A stretch of DNA of 64,000 nucleotides from Planctomycetaceae bacterium (GTDB lineage: Bacteria; Planctomycetota; Planctomycetia; Pirellulales; Lacipirellulaceae): positions 124,001 to 188,000 of the forward strand of contig PABB01000067.1 of the NCBI GenBank assembly GCA_002702655.1. Reading direction: 5' to 3'. Under the pieces are notes generated by a model that was not told the origin of the DNA, did not search any database, and saw only the letters and a list, made by a program, of their open reading frames with translations. This document shows positions 55,101 through 64,000 of this stretch, one piece after another. The translations under genes and the position numbers were made by a program. The first letter of the stretch is position 1; each line of letters starts with the position of its first letter.

Positions 55101-55189
55101 TCCGGGGTCCCTGAGGCCGCCATCGCGGCGGCGGGGGCCAAGCTCATCGCGCCCAGGCCCACCGCCTGCACGAACTCGCGGCGCTGCAT
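52133..55189 (-). CDS. Tat-exported GH116-type glycosidase with inserted domain
   Basis: 1018 residues. Twin-arginine-type signal at 1-25 (MQRREFVQAVGLGAMSLAPA). The N-terminal beta domain (DRIAFPLGGIGAGMICLDGA, SVKQPQGRVAKVLEG, CALEYEFTNTG) and the C-terminal alpha/alpha barrel (HEVAEYWRQQYRALRGQ, THVWNYAQAICHLFPDLERS, HNTYDIEYWGPEGHC, SNEVWTGIEYQVASHLMIEG) fit the GBA2/GH116 family. Residues about 340-505 hold an inserted beta domain (TSPEFAINRKFLRLLIGGGN, LRPVVWDLTDLLDQPARIQI) typical of concanavalin-like modules attached to other glycosidases. Likely a beta-glucosidase or xylosidase outside the cytoplasm; exact sugar unknown. Confidence 0.85.
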   Translation of the reverse strand: MQRREFVQAVGLGAMSLAPAAAMAASGTPESASAAAPRGSAALQYSSRQQRPYNGPYAGAHLDRIAFPLGGIGAGMICLDGAGSLSHVSLRHHMQAFHEPCTFAALSVKQPQGRVAKVLEGNVPSWKLFGRPGTGNGGGEHCYGFPRFADCSFEARFPFATIRLQDDEIPLEIALRGWSPFTPGDADRSSLPVCALEYEFTNTGAAPVEAVFSYNTRNFMATGGGGDAIRAFDNGFLLWQQPSPEAPHHEGGCAVFVDDGAAVVDHCWFRGGWFDSLTMAWENVQQGRIIANPAVDGPAPGATVAVPLTLPPGQQKTIRVMFAWYVPRSDLRTGASPPGVDPAFVGGPSRGTAANQQPVAGHQGAGLVNSFDPHGDGGVGTLTSPEFAINRKFLRLLIGGGNNPQTTCVNLLSGGQVKRTATGQNDERLRPVVWDLTDLLDQPARIQIVDQATGPWGHVNVDELVLTDDPDGAAASDRADVLLADFNGNDYGDWEIAGPAGEGNQPRHYAPWYAGRFDSIHEVAEYWRQQYRALRGQSAIFRDAFYDTTLPAEVIEAVAANLTILKSPTVMRQTDGRLWCWEGCSDNSGCCAGSCTHVWNYAQAICHLFPDLERSLRHTEFHESQSDAGHQTFRAALPIRPVEHGFHAAADGQLGGIMKVHREWRIAGDTAWLRSLWPQVKQSLDYCIATWDPRGRGVLEEPHHNTYDIEYWGPEGHCTSFYLGALAAACAMGAALDDDVARYRGLLSAGVARLEEHLYDGEYFIQQIQIEGLNAKFHPLPAADNGSGYGELVDRLNQQGPKYQYGAGCLSDGVLGFWMAQVCGVGQIVDQQKVRSNLRAIHKYNFKPDLSDHANPQRPTYAAGHEGGLLLCTWPKGGELSIPFVYSNEVWTGIEYQVASHLMIEGLIDEALQIVRACRDRYDGRVRNPFNEYECGHWYARAMSSYGLLQGLTGARFDAVTGELFIDSRLGADFRAFLATATGFGVVGLRGGAPFLEVRFGEIPVRATYVDGMEARLS

Positions 55190-55297
55190 GCCGGGGCGAT
55201 CATGGCAGGCGCAATCGTTAGCGCACGACTGCCGTTGCGTGGACTGAAGCTGACCTGGATCGTCCATCTGCTGCTCGTCGGGTTGTCGAAGAGTCGG

Positions 55298-56377
55298 TCA
55301 CTGAAACAGCCGCTGCTGCCGTGCGGGGCGCCACTCCGGCAGCCAGTCGACCGGCGGCAGGGTGGGCTCTTCGGCCGCAATCGCCAATCGCACGCGGTCA
55401 TACGTGCGGCACGGCCAGGCGGCCAGCCGGCGATCGACCAGCTCCGCCGGCGCGGCCAACAGGGTCGCCAGCCGATTGCGCAACTCGCGCGCCGCCACGT
55501 CCAACGACGGGATGCCTCGTGATGCGCAGAGTTCGCGATACACGCGCTCCGCCGCAGCGCCCACGGCCGCGGCCGGCAGCAACATGGCCAGCGCGAACTG
55601 CTCGCACAGCCGCCGCGAGCCCGGCTCTTGCGCCATCGCCCGCGCCGAAAGAAGGGTGTCGGACAGCGCCAGCGGCGCGGCTGTCGCGGCCAGCAGCAAT
55701 CGGTATTGGGCGAGCGGCCGCACGTCGGCATGCACGCGGTCGACCACCAGCGCGAGCTGCCCATCGGCCTGGCGCACCGCACATGCCGCCACGCTGAATC
55801 GCGGTAGCAATCCCGGCACGACGGCGATCTGCCAGCCGGCGTTTTCCAGCGCGGCTTCCACGTCGGCGGCGCCCGATGAATACGGATCATCGCGACGCCC
55901 CAGCGTGCGCCGCGCCCGCCACTCGACCGCCAGATCGGTCAGCGGCAGTCGCTCGGCGGTTGTTTCTGCGGCGCTCTGCTGGAGTTCGAAGCGCGCCGTC
56001 GCCCCCAAGAATCGCGCGAGGTGGTCGATCCCCTCCTCATCCAGCGGCGCGTCGACGGCTCCGTTGTGCCACAGCAAGATGTCATCAGGGGCGAACGCCG
56101 GCCCCGCCGCGGTGTCAGTCTCGTCGCCATGTCGGCGGCTGCGCGAATTGGTTGCCGAGGCCGCGTCCCACAATTGCTCGTACTCGGGCGAGTCGAGTTC
56201 GGCTCCCAGCGCCCGCGCCACGCGGTCGAGGATGAGCGGATCGCGCCAGGGCCGGCGGGCGCCCTGTTCGATCGCGCTGACCACGGAGGTGCGTTGATCG
56301 ATCAGCGCCGCAAAGGTGCGCAGCCCCAGCCCGGCGGCGCGGCGCCAATTCGTCAACTTGGACCCGAAGTCGGACAT
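55298..56377 (-). CDS. XRE-family regulator with degenerate ImmA-like domain
   Basis: 359 residues. N-terminal [42 protein letters not shown]. The C-terminal part resembles ImmA/IrrE metalloproteases at its end, with [20 protein letters not shown] in the position of the ...NAFAAELLMP helix. The zinc HExxH that should precede it reads [12 protein letters not shown], so catalysis is lost. Divergent from carB, with 342 bases between; it may sense a ligand and control the neighbouring GH116 gene (109 bases downstream). Targets and ligand are unknown. Confidence 0.72.
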   Translation of the reverse strand: MSDFGSKLTNWRRAAGLGLRTFAALIDQRTSVVSAIEQGARRPWRDPLILDRVARALGAELDSPEYEQLWDAASATNSRSRRHGDETDTAAGPAFAPDDILLWHNGAVDAPLDEEGIDHLARFLGATARFELQQSAAETTAERLPLTDLAVEWRARRTLGRRDDPYSSGAADVEAALENAGWQIAVVPGLLPRFSVAACAVRQADGQLALVVDRVHADVRPLAQYRLLLAATAAPLALSDTLLSARAMAQEPGSRRLCEQFALAMLLPAAAVGAAAERVYRELCASRGIPSLDVAARELRNRLATLLAAPAELVDRRLAAWPCRTYDRVRLAIAAEEPTLPPVDWLPEWRPARQQRLFQ

Positions 56378-56719
56378 GATTGCGTCCGTGCGGACAGCGG
56401 CGGCTCGGAGGCTCGCTTGGCGGGCGAGAGCGCCCATCATACCGGGTTCGCCCCGCGGCAACAGCATGCCGCCGCGGCTTCGCGGGGCCGCTTGCGTTGG
56501 CCCCTTGTGGCCGTCTGCGCAAGCGGGGTACCATGGAGCGATTTTACTCGCGAAGCAACCCCTCGCCGGGGCGCTCGCAACGCAGAATCGACTGCATTTT
56601 CGCCTGCCAATCTGCCGTGCCGCCGGCGCGGACGCCGACATCATCGGCCGCCCGCGGGTGACGAATCTGCAATCCTGCCGAACCCACCGCCCCAGCGCCT
56701 CTCACCCCTTCCAAGTGCC

Positions 56720-60040
<3,321 letters not shown>

Positions 60041-60144
60041 CGCCGGGGCGCGCCGCATCGACGGACTCGCCGCATTCGCGGCGTCGGCTACGACGCCTCC
60101 CGATACGGGGAGTCGCACAGTTCTCATGGAGACCGGCGCCAACA

Positions 60145-60161
60145 GGGGGCTTACGCCCCCC
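60145..60161. repeat. GGGGGCTTACGCCCCC hairpin (repeat family I)
   Basis: GGGGGC at 60145-60150 pairs with GCCCCC at 60155-60160 around TTAC, followed by CCGCTCGCC. Known to me as a recurrent planctomycete intergenic pattern. It lies between carB and the Uma2 gene. Confidence 0.6.
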
Positions 60162-60275
60162 GCTCGCCGTGGCTCGCTGCGCGCGCCCAGATGGCGTCCG
60201 CGGTTTGGCCGGTGCGTGGCTCTCGTCTACAATACAGCGGATGTGATCGCGTTTCCGCGTATCGGAGGCTTGGCC

Positions 60276-60887
60276 ATGAGCGCTGCGACGACTCCCTACG
60301 ACATGCTGCCCCCCTTCACGCCGGCGCTGGCGCTGGGGCCGCATCGCGCCGCCGACTATTGGAAGTTGCCCGAGGGCGAGCCCGTCGAACTGATTCGAGG
60401 GAGGTTGGTCATGTCGCCGTCGCCGCGACCGAGTCATCAGATCATCTCTGCCGTGCTGACGCGCTGGCTGTTGAACGTCGCTGAACAATCCGGCGGTTTC
60501 ATGCTGGCCGCCCCGGCGGACGTGCAGTTCGCCGACCATACGATTCTGCAGCCGGACCTGTTCTACATTGCGAAAGAGCGGCGGTCGATCGTGCGCGAAT
60601 GCATCCACGGGCCGCCGGATCTGGTGATCGAGATCCTCTCGGACAGCGGCGCCCGACGCGACCGGGTCGACAAGCAGCAACTCTACGCCGAGTTTGGCGT
60701 GGCCGAGTATTGGATCGTCGACCCCCGCGAGGAGCAGATCGATTTCCTGATCAACCGCAACGGCCGCTACGAAATCCAGCCGCAAGTTGACGGCCGATAT
60801 GCATCGCCTCAGTATCCGGAGTTGGCGTTCGACATTGCCAGGTTCTGGGGCGACGTCGCCAAGCTGCTCGGCGACGTCCCGCGATAG
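60276..60887 (+). CDS. Uma2-family (DUF820) restriction-endonuclease-fold protein
   Basis: 203 residues. The core has VELIRGRLVMSPSPRPSHQI, FADHTILQPDLFYIAKERRS, then PPDLVIEILSDSGARRDRVD and KQQLYAEFGVAEYWIVDPRE. The D...(E)xK-type acidic residues (Asp in QPDLF, Glu in VIEIL) and the Lys in DKQQLY correspond to the PD-(D/E)XK nuclease fold. Many copies occur in cyanobacteria and planctomycetes; cellular role unknown. GGAGG precedes ATG 60276 by 8 bases, and TACAAT (60228-60233) may be the -10 box. Confidence 0.85.
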   Translation: MSAATTPYDMLPPFTPALALGPHRAADYWKLPEGEPVELIRGRLVMSPSPRPSHQIISAVLTRWLLNVAEQSGGFMLAAPADVQFADHTILQPDLFYIAKERRSIVRECIHGPPDLVIEILSDSGARRDRVDKQQLYAEFGVAEYWIVDPREEQIDFLINRNGRYEIQPQVDGRYASPQYPELAFDIARFWGDVAKLLGDVPR

Positions 60888-60919
60888 AACGCATCAGCGA
60901 GGTCCTCGGAAGCTAATTT

Positions 60920-61465
60920 ATGCCTCGCCGACTTGATACGCGGGTCGATCTGAATCTCGAACAGCAATCCGGGCTTGCGCGACACCCCGGCGAGATTCTC
61001 GTCGGCGTGGCCGCCATTCGGATCATCGCGGTGATTGCGGCCGTCGTGGCGTTTATCTCGCGGATCGATGGGCGATGGCAACAGTGGATTGGCCCCGTCA
61101 TCGTGCTTGGCGGGCCCGTCGCGGTCTTTGCCCTCCTACAGCTTGCGGTGCGCTGCGAAGAGAATCCAGCATGGCGGCGGACCTTTCTCGCGTTTGCCGT
61201 TGTCGAGGGAATTCGCCTGGCCGAGACGCTGGCGAAAGTGCTGTTTTCGCGAACAGCGACTTTGTCGGCCGCCGCGCTGGTCAGCGGAATTCAGGCAATC
61301 GGGTTCGCCGTTTCTGGAATTTTGCTGCTGATCGCCGCAGCGGACGACCTGCGTTGGCAGCGGCAGCGTTCGGTTCTGCATTGGGTTGGCGTTGCGGCAG
61401 GACTGTTGCTCGTCATGGTCGGGTTCCTCGTCTCGCTCGCCGCTTGCGTTCGCCAATATCTATGA
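60920..61465 (+). CDS. Membrane protein of a tandem paralogue set, 1
   Basis: 181 residues with four transmembrane helices (VAAIRIIAVIAAVVAFISR, WIGPVIVLGGPVAVFALLQL, SAAALVSGIQAIGFAVSGIL, HWVGVAAGLLLVMVGFLVSL). No family recognised. The C-terminal HWVGVA parallels the HWAG motif of the two following genes. It overlaps the next gene by ATGA (61462-61465), so they are co-translated. Function unknown. Confidence 0.68.
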   Translation: MPRRLDTRVDLNLEQQSGLARHPGEILVGVAAIRIIAVIAAVVAFISRIDGRWQQWIGPVIVLGGPVAVFALLQLAVRCEENPAWRRTFLAFAVVEGIRLAETLAKVLFSRTATLSAAALVSGIQAIGFAVSGILLLIAAADDLRWQRQRSVLHWVGVAAGLLLVMVGFLVSLAACVRQYL

Positions 61466-62211
61466 ACGATTCACAGCCGAATCCGACCGACAGTCCTACG
61501 CCGTCGACCGCTGCGCCCCCGTGGCGATTGCGGGTGCATCACTTCTTTATCTGGACGGCGCTGGCGGCGTTGTTGCTGGCGATTTCGCAAGCGGGTTCCC
61601 AGACCGACGAGATCAGGACCTATCGGGATTCGCAAGCGATGTTGCTGCCGCTGGCGGCGATTGCGATCGGCGTTGCGGTGGAAGGCTTTTGGCGGCGTAG
61701 CAAGTACGGCGAGTCGTTTCCCCGCGAACCGGGCCACGGCTTCGCGTGCCTCGCCGCCGCCTGGACGGCCAGCCAGTCCGTAACGCTGCTGATGCTGCAG
61801 TCGGCCGAGCGTTCGTCGGCTTCGCCGGCGGCGGCCCTGGTCCTGGGGCTATCCAGTCTGGGGCTGAACGTGCTTGTCCTGGGCTTCTGCCTGTGGTTTG
61901 CCTGGCGCCGATTGCCTGGGGGCCCCTGGCGCTGGTTGCTGACTCTGATCGGCCTGGGGCCGTTGGTCATGCTGGGTGCGAGTTTCGTTGCGTTTGCGAT
62001 GATTCGCGCCGGCAATATGCGGATGCTGATGGGGATGTACGCGATCTGGCCGCTGGCGTCGTTGGCCCTCGCGGTCCTGGCAATCGTCGGCGACCGCGGT
62101 GCGGGTCGCACGCGTCCGTGGCATCACTGGGCTGGGTTTGCCCCGTGGTTCTTGTCGACGTCCTATACGCTGGCGATGCAGACGGTAGCGCTGCTGATGA
62201 TGGCCGTTTGA
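61462..62211 (+). CDS. Membrane protein of a tandem paralogue set, 2
   Basis: 249 residues, about six transmembrane helices. It starts with a Pro/Ser-rich soluble tail and then PPWRLRVHHFFIWTALAALL, and ends with GRTRPWHHWAGFAPWFLSTS. Both blocks recur in the next gene. The pattern PPWRLR..H.F.WTA is a planctomycete-type membrane family without known role. It is coupled to the preceding gene. Confidence 0.7.
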   Translation: MNDSQPNPTDSPTPSTAAPPWRLRVHHFFIWTALAALLLAISQAGSQTDEIRTYRDSQAMLLPLAAIAIGVAVEGFWRRSKYGESFPREPGHGFACLAAAWTASQSVTLLMLQSAERSSASPAAALVLGLSSLGLNVLVLGFCLWFAWRRLPGGPWRWLLTLIGLGPLVMLGASFVAFAMIRAGNMRMLMGMYAIWPLASLALAVLAIVGDRGAGRTRPWHHWAGFAPWFLSTSYTLAMQTVALLMMAV

Positions 62212-62232
62212 CGAGTCAACGGGACGAGCGGC

Positions 62233-63012
62233 ATGCAGCAACTCGATCCAGGACCCAAAGCACTTCCTGACGCGGCCACGGCCAAAGCTGCGACGCCCCC
62301 GTGGCGATTGCGCACCTGGCATTTGTTCGCGTGGACCGCCGCAACTGCGGCGATGGTCGCGAGTAGTGCGAGCATGGGCCGCGCGGCGGGCCAGACGGCG
62401 CTGGATTCATTTCTTGACTTGCTTGCGGCGCTGGCTTATCCGCCGCTGGCGGTGGCCATGTGCATTGCGGCCGAGGGACTGGTGCGTTGCTATCGGGGCG
62501 AGGAACTGTTCCCCGCGCATCCGGGCGAGATTGTCATTTGCCTCGTGGCGCTCCGCGGCGTGAACTGGTTGCAGCACCGCGTACTCTCGTGGTCGCTGGG
62601 GTTTCGCTACGCGGCCAGCCCTGTTCTTCGAGCCGTGTCGCCGTTGGTCGCCGTGGGCCTGCTGATCGTCGCCGTCGTGCTGGTGGTGCGTTATGTGCGG
62701 CAGAATCCGCGCGCCGCGTGGACGCCATTCTTGCTGCTGAAGGTCAGCGGAATGCTATTGTCCGCAGATCGGACGGTGCTTCCGGAACTGGCCCGCGTCG
62801 TGGGCGTCACCTGGCGCGCCGCGTTGCCGATGGCCGTCTCATACCTTCTTGCTCTGCTGACGGGCTTGGCCTTCTGTTGGGCAGTCGTGCGCGATCATCA
62901 GACAAGGACGACGCGCCCGTGGACGCATTGGGCTGGCGTGGCGATCGTCGCATATGAGTTTGCGATCAACTACGGCGGAGGCATGTGGTTGTGGTCGGTC
63001 AGTGCTAGATAG
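62233..63012 (+). CDS. Membrane protein of a tandem paralogue set, 3
   Basis: 259 residues. PPWRLRTWHLFAWTAATAAM at the N-terminal end and TRTTRPWTHWAGVAIVAYEF at the C-terminal end repeat those of the preceding gene, so the two are duplicates. About seven hydrophobic segments in between. ATG 62233 lies 21 bases after the previous stop. It ends the trio. Function unknown. Confidence 0.7.
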   Translation: MQQLDPGPKALPDAATAKAATPPWRLRTWHLFAWTAATAAMVASSASMGRAAGQTALDSFLDLLAALAYPPLAVAMCIAAEGLVRCYRGEELFPAHPGEIVICLVALRGVNWLQHRVLSWSLGFRYAASPVLRAVSPLVAVGLLIVAVVLVVRYVRQNPRAAWTPFLLLKVSGMLLSADRTVLPELARVVGVTWRAALPMAVSYLLALLTGLAFCWAVVRDHQTRTTRPWTHWAGVAIVAYEFAINYGGGMWLWSVSAR

Positions 63013-63291
63013 ATGCGTGCCTTGCGGCGCGCGGACGGTTTGTTGCGGCTCGAAGTTTATGTGGCCCCATCGGCACACATCGACGAAGCGAGTCGCGATG
63101 GTCTTGGCATCGAGCGTGCTAGCAGTCGGCCATACTCACCACCATATTTTCCGTCTTGCCATGCGCCGCTCCACCACAAGCTGCGGCGGCTTTCGTGCGG
63201 CAATCGGCACAAACGCGAGCGCGCCGTTTCGCGCGCACAGCGTGCGACACAGCGCGTCGAAAAACTTTTTTACGTTCGTTTCAAATCGCTG
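63013..63291. other. Gene-free stretch after membrane trio
   Basis: 279 bases with no convincing coding frame. Near the right end an AAAAACTTTTTTACG patch precedes the promoter at 63292. I recognise nothing else. Confidence 0.4.
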
Positions 63292-63320
63292 TTGACCCAC
63301 TCGATTGATCCCCCTATTCT
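63292..63320 (+). promoter_or_regulatory. Candidate strong sigma-70-type promoter
   Basis: TTGACC at 63292-63297 and TATTCT at 63315-63320 with an exactly 17-base spacer, preceded by an A/T-rich tract at 63259-63272. Transcription would begin near 63327. No protein-coding gene starts downstream for more than 600 bases. Confidence 0.5.
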
Positions 63321-63512
63321 CCGCCTCACACGACGGACGCACGTCCGCCGCACAACACACAAACGACGACGAGGCACGGACGCTTCCGCACGTTTGCGAC
63401 TCTTCTGAACACGCTTCAAAAAAGTTTCGCAGCCGCCGCTCAAAGCGCTCTTGCCGACGAAAACTTCAGCCCCTACAACACGCCCCTCGCTGACGTAATG
63501 GATTACTGAACC

Positions 63513-63601
63513 AGCGAGAGGCTGGATTGCTGGCGGGGGCTTGCTCTTCCGCTGCCAATCCTCGCAGCGGCCCGAGCAAGCACGGAAGCCAGCTCGCCGC
63601 T
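63513..63601 (+). repeat. Compound hairpin
   Basis: Four stacked helices: AGCGAG with CTCGC (63513/63593), CTGGC with GCCAG (63530/63588), GCTTGCTC with GAGCAAGC (63539/63574), and CGCTGC with GCAGCG (63550/63564) around an 8-base loop. It may be a folded RNA domain or another mobile palindromic unit. Confidence 0.7.
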
Positions 63602-63704
63602 ACGACACAACTTGACGATCTCGCGAGGCGTTCACTCCCAGGCGCCCGCGGTCGTCCGCCCCGCAAGCGTTACCTGCGGACCTCGCAGTACACTGCGACC
63701 AATC

Positions 63705-63769
63705 GCTCCCGGAAAGGTTGTCACGTCCTTTGCCCCCCTGGGACGTGGGCTTTTTCGGGAGCTTTTTTT
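63705..63769 (+). terminator. Two-tier Rho-independent terminator
   Basis: GCTCCCG (63705-63711) pairs with CGGGAGC (63756-63762), and inside it CACGTCC (63722-63728) pairs with GGACGTG (63741-63747). Seven T follow at 63763-63769. The internal unpaired regions make it look like a regulated terminator as well as a plain one. Confidence 0.75.
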
Positions 63770-63789
63770 ATGCGCCGCTGGCGCGGCGC

Positions 63790-63902
63790 GCTGTCGGCTG
63801 TTAGCTAGTAGCTGTCGGCCAGAAACGGAGACTGCACCTGCGGTGCGGTTGACGCGGGAACTCTTCTGGCCGATAGCTGACAGCCGAGAGCCAACAGCCC
63901 TT
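63790..63902. repeat. GCTGACAGCC repeat, family C copy 4 (two arms)
   Basis: GCTGTCGGCTGTTAGCTAGT, then AGCTGTCGGCCAGAA on the left faces TTCTGGCCGATAGCTGACAG, then CCGAGAGCCAACAGC on the right. The arms flank a CACCTGCGGTGCGGTTG hairpin. This is the most complete copy in the window. Confidence 0.75.
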
Positions 63903-63909
63903 CTCAACA

Positions 63910-63938
63910 TTGCTTCGGCGACGGCGCGGCGTTACAAT
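63910..63938 (+). promoter_or_regulatory. Candidate promoter for the gene at the right edge
   Basis: TTGCTT at 63910-63915 and TACAAT at 63933-63938, with a 17-base spacer. The TACAAT form also appears upstream of the genes at 13660, 29508 and 60276. Confidence 0.45.
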
Positions 63939-63985
63939 CCGCCCCCCACCTACCCCTCACTACGCACGTCACGGAAGACGGTTCG

Positions 63986-64000
63986 ATGAGCAGGGATGCG
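63986..64000 (+). CDS. Start of a gene cut by the window end
   Basis: ATG at 63986 reads MSRDA and then leaves the window. GGAAG lies about 9-13 bases upstream, and a good promoter precedes it. Product cannot be told. Confidence 0.35.

Larger units (their letters stand above)
63327..63769 (+). ncRNA. Possible structured non-coding RNA or long leader
   Basis: Bounded by the promoter at 63292-63320 and the terminator at 63705-63769. It contains a GGACG..CGTCC hairpin (about 63335-63348), a CA-rich single-stranded part, a compound hairpin (63513-63601) and two mutually exclusive hairpins that share CGCAG (63674-63697). It does not match the conserved cores of RNase P, SRP, 6S or tmRNA that I know. 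Length and boundaries are inferred. It could also be the leader of the gene starting near 63986, with the terminator as the switching element. Confidence 0.4.

Noticed and set aside
56021-56719. N-terminal extension of the carB frame by 233 residues
   Set aside because: The extension is antisense to the XRE regulator gene and matches nothing; the conserved CarB start ([15 protein letters not shown]) follows GTG 56720.
63440-63510. Reading of ADENFSPYNTPLADVMDY as a tmRNA tag
   Set aside because: It starts with a tag-like ADENF, but lacks the usual ALAA-type end, and neither the tRNA-like termini nor the conserved 5' sequence of tmRNA are present nearby.

Overview
The window looks like the chromosome of a GC-rich planctomycete, probably of the Pirellulales type. 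The support is its gene content: prepilin-like DUF1559 proteins, dockerin/PEP-CTERM exported proteins, Tat-exported enzymes, GH29 and GH116 glycosidases, a short DnaA/Hda-like initiator, isolated LuxR-type HTH proteins, and many intergenic palindromic repeats. No rRNA, tRNA, CRISPR array or insertion sequence was recognised.

Layout. 0-2 kb: the end of a YghO-like acyltransferase, a nested palindromic repeat, and an antitoxin/ParE-toxin pair whose toxin seems frameshifted. 2-7.6 kb: an export cluster with a histidine-rich protein, a DUF1559 pseudopilin, two PEP-CTERM proteins whose mature ends are His-rich, an SDR and a PEP-CTERM metalloprotease. 8-12 kb: recQ, a LuxR-type HTH protein and gluQ carrying an in-frame palindromic repeat. 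12.4-19.8 kb: a CorC-like CBS protein, a membrane protein joining a GRDP-like domain to a TIGR04222-like region, an alpha-L-fucosidase, and a tightly packed four-gene unit holding two YcgL-type nucleotidyltransferases. 19.8-31 kb: an M1 aminopeptidase with HEAT repeats, a LuxR-type regulator, slyX, pterin dehydratase, a YhdH-type reductase, two SUKH-like proteins, exported proteins, an ABM monooxygenase, an intradiol dioxygenase and a HAD phosphatase. 31-33 kb: an AT-richer orphan gene and a VapBC-like module.

33-41 kb is the replication-origin neighbourhood. Reading leftward it is a cysteine desulfurase, dnaA, a 355-bp candidate oriC, dnaN, an unrelated AT-richer gene, a DUF721 gene and gyrB. 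recF is absent from this block. 41-51 kb: scpB, a very acidic protein, an MscS channel, hemA with a CcsA/HemX-like membrane protein, a sigma-54 activator, a HEAT-like exported protein and argH. 51-64 kb: three small membrane genes, a GH116 glycosidase with an inserted domain, an XRE/ImmA-like regulator divergent from carB, a Uma2 nuclease-fold protein, three tandem membrane paralogues, and about 970 bp without a gene that contains a promoter, strong RNA structure and a terminator.

The most notable signals are: at least nine intergenic palindromic repeat families, one of which lies in frame inside gluQ; the two-nucleotidyltransferase operon; the origin block with a domain-I-less DnaA and an intruding gene; the shared-motif small membrane operon; and the possible structured RNA at the right end. 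Coordinates of starts are judged from frame, family length and upstream sequence only. Family assignments come from motif recognition, not from a database search.
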